Assembly (NCBI RefSeq): GCF_040361215.1
Contig: NZ_APND01000002.1
Location: 620,001-684,000 of the forward strand
Direction of reading: 5' to 3'
Length of the DNA stretch: 64,000 bases
Source of the DNA: Salinisphaera dokdonensis
GTDB taxonomy: Bacteria; Pseudomonadota; Gammaproteobacteria; Nevskiales; Salinisphaeraceae
Positions 15,382 to 23,494 of this stretch are shown piece after piece. The position numbers and the translations under genes are program-made. Each line of letters begins with the position of its first letter. Within the stretch, counting starts at the first letter, position 1. The notes beneath the pieces are model-generated. The model had not been told where the DNA came from. It did no database searches and was given only the letters and a program-made list of their open reading frames with translations.

Positions 15382-15828
15382 TCAGACCAGCGCGTTGAGC
15401 GATTGCCGCAGCTGGTCGGCTTCACCGGGCGCGAGCGCGGCTTCGAGTTTGCGGTGAGTCTCGCGCCAGATGGGCACCGCCTCAGCTAGGAGAGTGCTGC
15501 CTTCCGCGGTGAGCGACAGGCGACGTGTGCGGCGGTCTGTCGGGTCGGGCTGTATCTCGATCAGGCCGCGTCGTTGTAGCGGTTTCAGATTGGCGGTGAG
15601 CGTCGTGCGGTCCATCGCAAGCAACTCAGCTACAGCACCGATCGGCGGCGGCTCGGGCCGATTCAACGCGATGAGCAGCGAAAACTGGCCGTGCTTGAGT
15701 GAGACGGGTCGTAATGCCTGGTCGAACCGCCGCGCCAGCGCACGGGCACTGCGTTGAGCGTGAAGACACAGGCAGGTGTCGCGAACTTCGAGCGTGGTTC
15801 CATGAGGAACATGTGTATTCGTTGACAT
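15382..15828 (-). CDS. MarR family transcriptional regulator
   Basis: 148 aa, ATG 15828. Winged-helix pattern: 'LKHGQFSLLIALNRPEPPPIGAVAELLAMDRTTLTANLKPLQRRGLIEIQPDPTDRRTRRLSLT', with the recognition helix around 'MDRTTLTANLKPL' and the wing 'PDPTDRRTRRL'. Cys-containing N-terminus 'DTCLCLHAQR' (two Cys) could sense oxidants, as in OhrR-like members. It is divergent from the DUF1428 gene, with a perfect 16-bp palindrome starting 10 bp upstream of its own ATG, so autoregulation and control of DUF1428 are likely. Confidence 0.88.
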   Translation of the reverse strand: MSTNTHVPHGTTLEVRDTCLCLHAQRSARALARRFDQALRPVSLKHGQFSLLIALNRPEPPPIGAVAELLAMDRTTLTANLKPLQRRGLIEIQPDPTDRRTRRLSLTAEGSTLLAEAVPIWRETHRKLEAALAPGEADQLRQSLNALV

Positions 15829-15837
15829 GCGGTAATT

Positions 15838-15853
15838 ATGTTGATATCAACAT
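15838..15853. promoter_or_regulatory. Perfect 16-bp palindrome, probable MarR operator
   Basis: ATGTTGATATCAACAT is fully self-complementary and lies between the divergent marR and DUF1428 genes. The size and placement fit a MarR dimer site covering both promoters. Confidence 0.72.
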
Positions 15854-15958
15854 TAATGTACAAGCTGAGATCAACGCTTGGTTGAGGCAGTGGTTGGGTG
15901 AAGCGGGCGCCGAGCCCGTATGAAGTGCCAAGGGGCGTTCGGCCCCGCAGGAGGCTGT

Positions 15959-16681
15959 ATGGGTTATATCCAAGGCTTTGTCATGGCAATCCCCGCGGAG
16001 AACCGGGATGCGTTCTCCACGCATGCGGGTCGCGCCTCGCCGCTGCTGCGCGAATTCGGCGCCGCCCGTGTGGTCGAGACATGGGGCGACGACGTGCCCG
16101 AAGGCAAGATCAACGATCTGCACGGCGCGGTGGCGGCAACCGCCGACGAGACCGTGTCGTTTGGCTGGATGGAGTTTCCGGACAAGGCAGCACGAGACGC
16201 CGCGTTCGACCAGATGATGTCTGATCCACGCATGCATGCGATCGGCGACATGCCGTTCGACGGCCACCGTATGATTTTCGGCGGTTTCGAGCCGCTGGTC
16301 GATGTCGGTGACGCCGGCGTGCCCGGTTATATCGACGGCTTCGTGTTGCCGGTACCGAGAGACAACAGGCCGGCCTATAAAGCCATGGCCGAACAAGCAG
16401 CGGTCGTCTTCCAGGAACACGGCGCCAAACGCGTGGTCGAGGCCTGGGGAGACGATCTGCCGTTAGGCGAGGTGACGGACTTCGCGCGTGCAGCCCATGC
16501 CGAGTCGAATGAAGAAGTGGTCTTCGCGTGGATCGAGTGGGCCGATCGCACAGCCCGCGATGCCGGAATCGCGGGCGCGATGGCGGATCCGCGGTTGGGC
16601 GAGACGCCGCCGGACATGCCCTTCGATGGCAAGCGGCTCATCATGGGTGGCTTCGAAGTGTTGCTTGTCGACGCCGATTGA
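15959..16681 (+). CDS. Tandem DUF1428 (RNA signal-recognition-like) double-domain protein
   Basis: 240 aa from ATG 15959, preceded by a perfect AGGAGG; the frame is open further up but weaker. Two copies of DUF1428 are fused: residues about 1-118 and 120-240. The paired blocks are 'GYIQGFVMAIPAENR' / 'GYIDGFVLPVPRDNR', 'VVETWGDDVPEG' / 'VVEAWGDDLPLG' and 'MPFDGHRMIFGGFE' / 'MPFDGKRLIMGGFE'. Single-domain relatives (about 120 aa, YbaA-like) have a ferredoxin-like fold and probably dimerise, so this is a natural covalent dimer. Role unknown; MarR control suggests a response to small molecules. Confidence 0.88.
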   Translation: MGYIQGFVMAIPAENRDAFSTHAGRASPLLREFGAARVVETWGDDVPEGKINDLHGAVAATADETVSFGWMEFPDKAARDAAFDQMMSDPRMHAIGDMPFDGHRMIFGGFEPLVDVGDAGVPGYIDGFVLPVPRDNRPAYKAMAEQAAVVFQEHGAKRVVEAWGDDLPLGEVTDFARAAHAESNEEVVFAWIEWADRTARDAGIAGAMADPRLGETPPDMPFDGKRLIMGGFEVLLVDAD

Positions 16682-16702
16682 GCCATCGACAGCAGGTGTT
16701 GC

Positions 16703-18916
16703 CTAGTAAATGCGATCGTCGCTGACCGGCGCGGCCGCTTCCCGCCCGGTCGCTCGGCCCGCGCTTTCTCCAGTGCAACCCAATGCATCGAGCACGAAGG
16801 CGTAGATCAGCGCCGTTTCCTCGAGCGCGGTGAAGCGCCCGGGCAGGCCGCCATGGCCGGCAGCCATATGGGTCTTGAGCAGCAGGGCGTTGTTGTCGGT
16901 CTTGTGGGCGCGCAGCTTGGCGACCCATTTCGCCGGTTCCCAGTAGGTGACACGCGGATCGGAGACGCCGGCGATCACCAGCGTCGGCGGGTAATCCTGC
17001 GCGCTGACGTTCTGGTAGGGGCAATAGCTGCGAATGGTCTCGAAGGCCTGTGCGTCGTCACGCGGGTTGCCCCATTCGGGCCATTCCGGCGGCGTGAGCG
17101 GCAGGGTTTCGTCCATCATCGTGTTGAGCACGTCGACGAAGGGTACGTCTGCGATCGCGGCGCCCCAGAGATCGGGGCGCTGGTTGAGCACCGCGCCCAC
17201 CAGCATGCCGCCCGCGCTGCCGCCGTGGGGCACGATCGCGCCCGAATGCGTGTATCCGGTTTCGACGAGATGCTCGGCCACGGCGACGAAGTCGCTGAAG
17301 GTGTTCGGCTTGTGTTCGAGCTTGCCGTTGGCATACCAGCGATAGCCGCATTCCTGGCCGCCGCGCACATGGGCGATGGCGTGCACGAAGCCGCGGTCGA
17401 CCAGCGAGAACCGGCTGGAGGCGAATGCCGCGGCTTCCGAGATGCCGTAGGCGCCGTAGCCGTGCAGCAGACAGGGAGCGCTGCCGTCGATGGGCGTATC
17501 CACATGATGGATCAGCGTAATCGGCACTTCCGCGCCGTCGGCGGCGGTGGCGTGCAGGCGCTTGACCACATAGGCGGCGGGCGTGAAGCCGCTGGGCACC
17601 GTGCGGCGCTTGCGCAGGCGCCGGGTGCGCTCGCCCATGTCGTAGTCGTAGGTCTCGTCCGGTGTATTCGGTGCGCTGTAGACGAAGCGCAGCGTATGCG
17701 TGTCGTGCTCGTAGCCGGGATCCACGCCCAAGCTGTAAGCCTCGGCGTCGAAACGGATGGCGTGATCCTCGCCATAGTTCTGGCCGCTGCGCTTGTCGGT
17801 CAGCACGATGCGCGGCAGTGCGTCGGCACGTTCCATACGCACGCGAAAATCGGCGAACTCGATATGATCGAGCAGCAGACGGCCGGGTTCGTGGGCGACG
17901 ATCGTTTGCCAGTGCTCGCGGCCCGGGGTGGCGATCGGCGTGCGTACGAGCTTGAAATCCTCGGCGCCGTCGGCGTTGGTCATCATCACGAAGTCGTCGC
18001 CGTCGTCTTCGACGTCGTATTCCTGCCCCTCGATGCGTTCGGCAAGCAGGCGCGGTGCATCCCATGGCGAGGCCGAGTCGATGAAACGCGTTTCGCTGGT
18101 CGCGTGATCGTGGGCGTTGATCAGGATGAAGCGATCGCTCTGGGTCGTAGCTACGGAGACGAAAAAGCCCGGATCCGGTTCGGCATAGACCAGCTCGGCG
18201 GCCTCCGGCGCGTCGCCTAGGGCCAGCCGCCAGACCTTGCAGGGCCGGTGGTTGTCGTCGAGCGTGGTGAAGAACAGCGTGGCGCTGTCGGCCGACCACA
18301 TCAGGTTGCCGGTGGTGTTGGTGATCGGCGGCTGGATTTCCTCGCCGCTTTCTATATCGCGGACATGCAGGGTGTAGGCCTCGGAGCCGCGCTCGTCGAG
18401 AGCGAAGGCGAGCAGCTTGTGGTCACAGCTGTGATTGACCGTGCCGAGGCTGAAATAGGCGCGGCCTTCGGCTTCTACGTCGCCGTCGAGCAGGATCTGT
18501 TCGTCGGGCAGCGGCTCGCCGGCCGGCGTGTCGGCGCCGCCGGTACGCGGGGCGCGACAGAAGATCGGGTGCTGGCCCGATTCGCGAAAACGCACGTAAT
18601 AGAACCAGTCGCCGTCCGGCGTTGGCACGCTGGCATCGCGCTCCGCGATACGCCCGCGCAGTTCGGTGACCAGCGCCTGGCGCAGCGGGGCGAGCGGCGC
18701 CATATGCGCGTCGGTATGGGCGTTCTCGGCATCCAGATAGGCGGTGATGTCGGCGCCGAGCAGCTCGGGCTCGTGCATGGCCTCGCGCCAGTTCTCGTCA
18801 CGCAGCCAGGCGTAGTCGTCGACAAGCGTCACACCGTGGCGGGTTTCGCTTACGCGCCGGCGCTCGGCGACGGGCGGCAGGCTGGAGGCGTGGCGGTTGT
18901 CGGTCGGTTGGGACAT
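16703..18916 (-). CDS. ptrB: S9 family oligopeptidase B-like serine peptidase
   Basis: 737 aa. An N-terminal seven-bladed propeller region (about 75-440) is followed by an alpha/beta hydrolase domain. The catalytic triad is readable: S567 in 'GGSAGG', D653 in 'GVSDPRV' and H688 in 'MAAGHGG'. 'ADVPFVDVLNTM' and 'EWGNP' after the Ser are typical of oligopeptidase B, which cuts after Lys/Arg in short peptides. No signal peptide, so cytosolic. The length (E. coli PtrB is 686 aa) reflects a longer C-terminal tail and N-terminus. It is downstream of the DUF2254 gene on the same strand. Confidence 0.9.
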   Translation of the reverse strand: MSQPTDNRHASSLPPVAERRRVSETRHGVTLVDDYAWLRDENWREAMHEPELLGADITAYLDAENAHTDAHMAPLAPLRQALVTELRGRIAERDASVPTPDGDWFYYVRFRESGQHPIFCRAPRTGGADTPAGEPLPDEQILLDGDVEAEGRAYFSLGTVNHSCDHKLLAFALDERGSEAYTLHVRDIESGEEIQPPITNTTGNLMWSADSATLFFTTLDDNHRPCKVWRLALGDAPEAAELVYAEPDPGFFVSVATTQSDRFILINAHDHATSETRFIDSASPWDAPRLLAERIEGQEYDVEDDGDDFVMMTNADGAEDFKLVRTPIATPGREHWQTIVAHEPGRLLLDHIEFADFRVRMERADALPRIVLTDKRSGQNYGEDHAIRFDAEAYSLGVDPGYEHDTHTLRFVYSAPNTPDETYDYDMGERTRRLRKRRTVPSGFTPAAYVVKRLHATAADGAEVPITLIHHVDTPIDGSAPCLLHGYGAYGISEAAAFASSRFSLVDRGFVHAIAHVRGGQECGYRWYANGKLEHKPNTFSDFVAVAEHLVETGYTHSGAIVPHGGSAGGMLVGAVLNQRPDLWGAAIADVPFVDVLNTMMDETLPLTPPEWPEWGNPRDDAQAFETIRSYCPYQNVSAQDYPPTLVIAGVSDPRVTYWEPAKWVAKLRAHKTDNNALLLKTHMAAGHGGLPGRFTALEETALIYAFVLDALGCTGESAGRATGREAAAPVSDDRIY

Positions 18917-19000
18917 GCGGCGTCGATTGGGAACAGCGAACCGCCGATGATCGGGCCCGGGTCGGCGGTAATCAAGCCGGCCGATCGGACGTTTGCTCCG

Positions 19001-20326
19001 CTAGACGGCGTTGCGCTGTGCCAGCAACCGAAGCGCGCGCCGATAGGCCTGTTCCACGGCCGTACGATCCAGTGCGCTGGTCATGGCCTCGCCGGCGGCT
19101 TCGTAAAGCGCTTCGGCCTGTGCCTGCATGAGTTTGCGTTGATCGGCGTTGCGCAGGAATTCGCCGCTGTCGCCGATGCGCTTGAACATGTGCACGGCGG
19201 CGTTGCGGTCGCCGGCGAAGTATGCCCGCAGCTGGTCGAAGACAGCCGAGACCAGCGCGGCGAAATCGAAACCCCGCGCCCACACGCGCAGCTTGTCGTC
19301 GCTGTCGAAGCCGTGGCGACTGGAGATGTCGTCGCGGGCAACGCGATTGATCGCCACGCTCAGCCAGTCGAGACAGCCCATGGCGGTATACGGGTCGTTG
19401 ATGCCGGGCGACAGCGCGCGGGCGGCGATCTCGACGAGTTCGTTGACCAGAAAGAACACGTCCTGCGACTGGGTGCGCTGGCGGCCCCAGGCATAGGCGT
19501 CGATGAGCCCGCTGGTCACGTCGTCGTCCACCCGCGCGGCCGGCCAGGCCCAGAGCAGCGTCTGGCCCGCGGCCACGAAATCGCCCGGCGAGCGCTCGAT
19601 ACGCAGCACCAGATCGTGGGTCGCCGCCTGGCGCACCAGCGAGCCGAAGATCAGGTTCTGGATATAGCCGTCGCCATCGGCGCGCACGGCGACCGCTTGC
19701 TCGGCAAAATCCGCCGGCAGATTGGCCGGCGGCTTGTCGCGGTCGGCTTCGACCCGGCGCTGGTATTCGTCTATGGCGCCGTCCAATTCGCTGGCGACAT
19801 TGGCGACCACGTTGGAAACGTGCAGCGACTCGGTGATGTGATGAATGAAATAGATCAGCACCGCGAGGCTCGCCACCGCCATGCCCACCGCGAACAGCAG
19901 CGACAGATGCGGCACGAATGCTGCGCTGCCCTCATGGCCGGCCTGTACCACGCGCAGCAACAGCAGGCAGTACACGAACGTCGACACGAACGTACCGAGG
20001 GTGATCTGGTTGCCCCGGTCGTGCATGAAATTGGTCAGCAGGCGTGGGCCCAGCGTCGAGGTCGTGTAGGACAGCGCCGCGATGGTGATCGAGAAGGTCA
20101 CGCCCGCCACACCGATCATCGAGCCGGCTACCGTGGTCAGCAGTCCGCGCGCGCCCTCGGCCTGGATGCTGTAGATCCAGGGGATGTTGGTGACCCAGGC
20201 CGCGCCGATGCGGCTGTCGATCGCGGTCAGCGCAAACGACAGCAGCGCCGCCATGATCGACATCACGGTGGGGATGAACCAGTAGCTGCCCTTGAGCGTG
20301 TTCCAGTACTTGATCAGTTGCGCCAC
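19001..20326 (-). CDS. DUF2254 family membrane protein
   Basis: 441 aa from GTG 20326; this start gives the family-typical opening 'LIKYWNTLKGSYWFIPTVMS'. Four hydrophobic segments in the first 165 residues are followed by a large soluble region with 'SPGINDPYTAMGCLDWL', the DUF2254 hallmark. The family is widespread and functionally uncharacterised; some members are suspected channel-like proteins. The open frame continues upstream antisense to the macrodomain gene and is not real. It is divergent from that gene (61-bp gap). Confidence 0.85.
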   Translation of the reverse strand: MAQLIKYWNTLKGSYWFIPTVMSIMAALLSFALTAIDSRIGAAWVTNIPWIYSIQAEGARGLLTTVAGSMIGVAGVTFSITIAALSYTTSTLGPRLLTNFMHDRGNQITLGTFVSTFVYCLLLLRVVQAGHEGSAAFVPHLSLLFAVGMAVASLAVLIYFIHHITESLHVSNVVANVASELDGAIDEYQRRVEADRDKPPANLPADFAEQAVAVRADGDGYIQNLIFGSLVRQAATHDLVLRIERSPGDFVAAGQTLLWAWPAARVDDDVTSGLIDAYAWGRQRTQSQDVFFLVNELVEIAARALSPGINDPYTAMGCLDWLSVAINRVARDDISSRHGFDSDDKLRVWARGFDFAALVSAVFDQLRAYFAGDRNAAVHMFKRIGDSGEFLRNADQRKLMQAQAEALYEAAGEAMTSALDRTAVEQAYRRALRLLAQRNAV

Positions 20327-20386
20327 TTGGCCTGATCCAATCGCTTGCGGATGATGGACGCACCTTACCCCATGCGAGGTCGAATC

Positions 20387-20926
20387 ATGCAGCACGCCAC
20401 GCAACGTCAAGTCGCCGGCATCACTATCGAATGCATCAAGGGCGACATCACTGACCAGCCGGATATCGACATCATCGTCAACGCCGCCAACAAGCAGCTC
20501 AAGGGCGGCGGCGGTGTGGACGGCGCGATCAATCGTGCCGCGGGGCCGAAGCTGGTCGAAGCCAGCCTCAAGCTCGCGCCAATCGAGGCCGGCGAGGCGG
20601 TGATCACCGAGGCCTTCGAACTGCCCAATCGACACGTCGTGCACTGCGTTGGCCCGGTCTACAGCCAGAGTCAGCCGGTGGCGGCACAGCTCGCCAGTTG
20701 TTATCGAACTGCCATGCAGCTCGCCGAGGACAACAGCGTGGGCTCGATCGCCTTTCCCGCGATCTCCTGCGGCGTCTACGGCTACCCACTGGACGAGGCT
20801 GCGAATATCGCCATCGACACCATCGTCGACTACGCATCCCAAGCCCAAAACGTCGAGACCGCGCGGTTCGTGCTGTTCTCGGACGACGCGCTGGCCGCCT
20901 TCGAGCGAGCGCTCGACGCGCATTGA
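20387..20926 (+). CDS. Macrodomain protein, O-acetyl-ADP-ribose deacetylase type
   Basis: 179 aa from ATG 20387 with GAGGTCG upstream. Single macrodomain: 'IECIKGDIT', 'DIIVNAANKQLKGGGGVDGAINRAAG' (ADP-ribose-binding loop 1), 'GEAVITEAFELPNRHVVHCVGPVY' and 'SIAFPAISCGVYGYPLDEAANIAI' (loop 2), as in YmdB/MacroD. It hydrolyses O-acetyl-ADP-ribose or removes mono-ADP-ribose. E. coli YmdB also affects RNase III; any such role here is unknown. Monocistronic between DUF2254 and PhoX. Confidence 0.92.
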   Translation: MQHATQRQVAGITIECIKGDITDQPDIDIIVNAANKQLKGGGGVDGAINRAAGPKLVEASLKLAPIEAGEAVITEAFELPNRHVVHCVGPVYSQSQPVAAQLASCYRTAMQLAEDNSVGSIAFPAISCGVYGYPLDEAANIAIDTIVDYASQAQNVETARFVLFSDDALAAFERALDAH

Positions 20927-21059
20927 TACGTAACGCCGGGTGGCGCCAGCGCCGGCTTCACCGAAATGTCATGCAAGCCGTCTAGCGTGCGGTGGGGCTG
21001 CAGCGTGCCGGAAGTGCGCGCGCAGGCATTCCACCGAACAACACCACCGAGGGCGGGCC

Positions 21060-23264
21060 ATGAGCGAGGAAATCGAAGACCATCGTTTGTTCAACCAGAG
21101 CGAGAACGAGCCGTTCTCTTCTGTGCTGGAGCGTCGCATCGCGCGTCGCAGCGTATTGCGTGGCGGCCTGGGCGTCGCGGCCGCGACCATGCTGGGCGGC
21201 TTTGGCCTGGCTGGTTGCAGCAGTGACAGCGATGGCGGCAACGACGATGCCGACGACGACATGGCCGCAGCCATGAGGCTCGCTTTCGAGGCCATCGCCG
21301 GCTCCCAGCAGGATGCCGTTGTCGTGCCGGCCGGTTATACCGCCCAGGTGCTGATTCCCTGGGGTACGCCGATCAACGCCTCCGCGCCGGCGTTCAGCGA
21401 GGAGCTGAATTTCACGCCCGAAATCCAGGCCAACACGGTGGGCATGCATCACGACGGCATGTACCACTTCCCGCTGAGCGAAGAGACCGCGTCGAGCGAC
21501 TTCCTGCTCGCGATGAACAACGAATATATCGACCAGGGCGCGCTCTGGGCGCCGCAGGGTGGGGCGACCAACGCCAGTAGCGGCGTACGCCCGGCCGACG
21601 AGGTCCGTACCGAGATCAATGCCCACGGCGTGACGATCGTACGCATCACCAAAGACGACAATGGCAGTTGGGGGCTGGCCGACGACACCAGCTACAACCG
21701 TCGTATCACCACCGCCACCCCGATCGACCTGGCCGGGCCGGTTGCCGGCAGTGCGTACGCGGTAACCGCCTACTCGCCCACGGGCATGGCCACGCGCGGC
21801 ACCAACAACAACTGCGCGAACGGCTACACGCCCTGGGGCACCTACCTGACCTGCGAAGAAAACTGGCCGGCGGTGTTCATCAAGGACAGCGATCGCGAGA
21901 TCGACGATAACCGTATCGGCGTGTCCAGCGGGCGCGGTCGCTACGCCTGGGAAACGGCCGCCGGCGATGCCACCGAAGTCGATGGCGAGTTCGCTCGCTT
22001 CAACGCCACCCCGAGCGGCGCGACGGCCGCCGACGACTATCGCAACGAGCCGCGTACCTACGGCTATAACGTCGAGATCGACCCGTACACCAACACCTCG
22101 CGCCCGGTGAAGCGCACCGCGATGGGCCGTTTTCGTCACGAAGGCTGCTGGGTCGGCAAGCTGGTCGAAGGCGAGCCCGTCGTGTTCTATTCCGGCCACG
22201 ACGCACGCAACGAGTACATCTACAAATACGTTTCGGACGTGATGTGGAGTGCTGCCGACGCGGTTGATCCAGCCGCTACGGGCGTGGATCGCCTGGCGCT
22301 GGGCGACAAGTACCTCGACAACGGCACGCTCTACGCCGCCCGCTTCAACGCCGACGGCAGCGGCGAATGGCTGGCGCTCACGCCGGAAGCGATGACCCAG
22401 GCCGGCGACCAGACGCTGGCGGCCGCGCTCGGCCTCGAAGCCGACGACCTGGCGGGCATCATCATCAACACCTGTGACGCGGCCGATCTGGCCGGCGCCA
22501 CGCCGATGGATCGGCCGGAATGGGGCGCGGTCGATCCGGTCTCGGGCGATGTCTACATGACGCTCACCAACAACTCCGACCGCACGGCCGAGGGAACCGA
22601 CCCGACCTATACCAACGATGGCAGCAATATCGAGGAAGCCGGGGTCGGGTTTGCTTCGGCACCGGTGAATGCGGCGAATCCGCGCACGTTGACGACGTTC
22701 GATGATGACGACGAGCCGGATGGCGAGAACAACCGCGACGGGCACGTCATCCGCTGGCGCGAACCGGCGCCGGGCGAGACCACGTTCAACTGGGACATCT
22801 TCGTGTTCGGCGCGCTGGGCCTCGACAACGAGCCCGACGATTACAACCAATCGGGGCTGACCGCGCAGAACTATTTCTCCAGCTGCGACGGCCTCTGGTA
22901 TGACGATCGCGAAGACGGCAACGGCATCCTCTGGATCCAGACCGATACCGGCGGTACCGAAGTGACCAACGATCAGGTCCTGGCTGTCGTGCCACAGGGG
23001 CTGAACAGCGGCGATAGCGCTTCCGTGATCAATGCCGGCAATCAGGAACAGCTCAAGCGTTTCGCTGTGGGTCCGAACGGCTGTGAAGTCACGGGCATCT
23101 TCGCCACGCCGGACAAGACCGCGCTGTTCATCAACATCCAGCATCCCGGCAACTGGCCGGCCAGCGATTCTGACGACGCCACCGCCGAAACCAGCGGCAG
23201 CGTGCGCCCGCGTGCGTCGACCGTGGTGATCCAGAAAAGCGACGGTGGTCAGATCGCGGTCTGA
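21060..23264 (+). CDS. phoX: PhoX-family (DUF839) alkaline phosphatase, Tat lipoprotein
   Basis: 734 aa from ATG 21060 with a GAGGGCGG SD. The twin-arginine leader 'ARRSVLRGGLGVAAAT' (R29-R30) is followed by lipobox 'GLAGC' with C53 and an acidic Asp/Gly-rich linker, so it is probably a Tat-exported, lipid-anchored PhoX. DUF839 body: 'GMHHDGMYHFPL', 'NCANGYTPWGTYLTCEENWP', 'GRFRHEGCW', 'VVFYSGHDARNEYIYKYVS' and 'QHPGNW' near the end. PhoX enzymes are Ca2+/Fe3+-dependent phosphomonoesterases induced under phosphate limitation. It fits with the Pit transporter elsewhere in the window. A terminator follows. Confidence 0.9.
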   Translation: MSEEIEDHRLFNQSENEPFSSVLERRIARRSVLRGGLGVAAATMLGGFGLAGCSSDSDGGNDDADDDMAAAMRLAFEAIAGSQQDAVVVPAGYTAQVLIPWGTPINASAPAFSEELNFTPEIQANTVGMHHDGMYHFPLSEETASSDFLLAMNNEYIDQGALWAPQGGATNASSGVRPADEVRTEINAHGVTIVRITKDDNGSWGLADDTSYNRRITTATPIDLAGPVAGSAYAVTAYSPTGMATRGTNNNCANGYTPWGTYLTCEENWPAVFIKDSDREIDDNRIGVSSGRGRYAWETAAGDATEVDGEFARFNATPSGATAADDYRNEPRTYGYNVEIDPYTNTSRPVKRTAMGRFRHEGCWVGKLVEGEPVVFYSGHDARNEYIYKYVSDVMWSAADAVDPAATGVDRLALGDKYLDNGTLYAARFNADGSGEWLALTPEAMTQAGDQTLAAALGLEADDLAGIIINTCDAADLAGATPMDRPEWGAVDPVSGDVYMTLTNNSDRTAEGTDPTYTNDGSNIEEAGVGFASAPVNAANPRTLTTFDDDDEPDGENNRDGHVIRWREPAPGETTFNWDIFVFGALGLDNEPDDYNQSGLTAQNYFSSCDGLWYDDREDGNGILWIQTDTGGTEVTNDQVLAVVPQGLNSGDSASVINAGNQEQLKRFAVGPNGCEVTGIFATPDKTALFINIQHPGNWPASDSDDATAETSGSVRPRASTVVIQKSDGGQIAV

Positions 23265-23289
23265 TCTGTCTGTTCGTTGACGATATCGG

Positions 23290-23312
23290 GGCCGCCTTCG
23301 GGCGGCCTTTTT
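23290..23312 (+). terminator. Rho-independent terminator of phoX
   Basis: GGCCGCC-TTCG-GGCGGCC with a stable tetraloop followed by TTTTT, 26 nt after the phoX stop. The next ~180 bp to the ABC gene end shows no gene or clear motif. Confidence 0.92.
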
Positions 23313-23494
23313 CGTGCGGCTCCACGTGGAACCCCATGGAATCAAGTAGCTGCGGCGTGCGCAGCTCAATCGAGCAGGGTGAGAAGGCGTTCAGAGCCTG
23401 ATCGATGCCAATGGGGTTTTGGGCTCGGTCAGCGCGTAAATCGCCAGCCCCGGCACGGCAGGGCTGCAATTGCGCCCGTGGCGATTCGCTCGGT

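Noticed and set aside
18248..20335. 695-codon plus-strand frame opposite the peptidase and DUF2254 genes
   Set aside because: Residue composition (His/Arg/Gln/Gly-rich) and lack of any domain mark it as antisense shadow.
19001..20923. 640-codon frame extending the DUF2254 gene upstream
   Set aside because: The first ~200 residues are antisense to the macrodomain gene. The GTG at 20326 gives the family N-terminus.
20982..23369. 795-codon minus-strand frame opposite phoX
   Set aside because: It is the complement of a GC-rich gene with no family similarity. PhoX on the plus strand has Tat signal, RBS and terminator.
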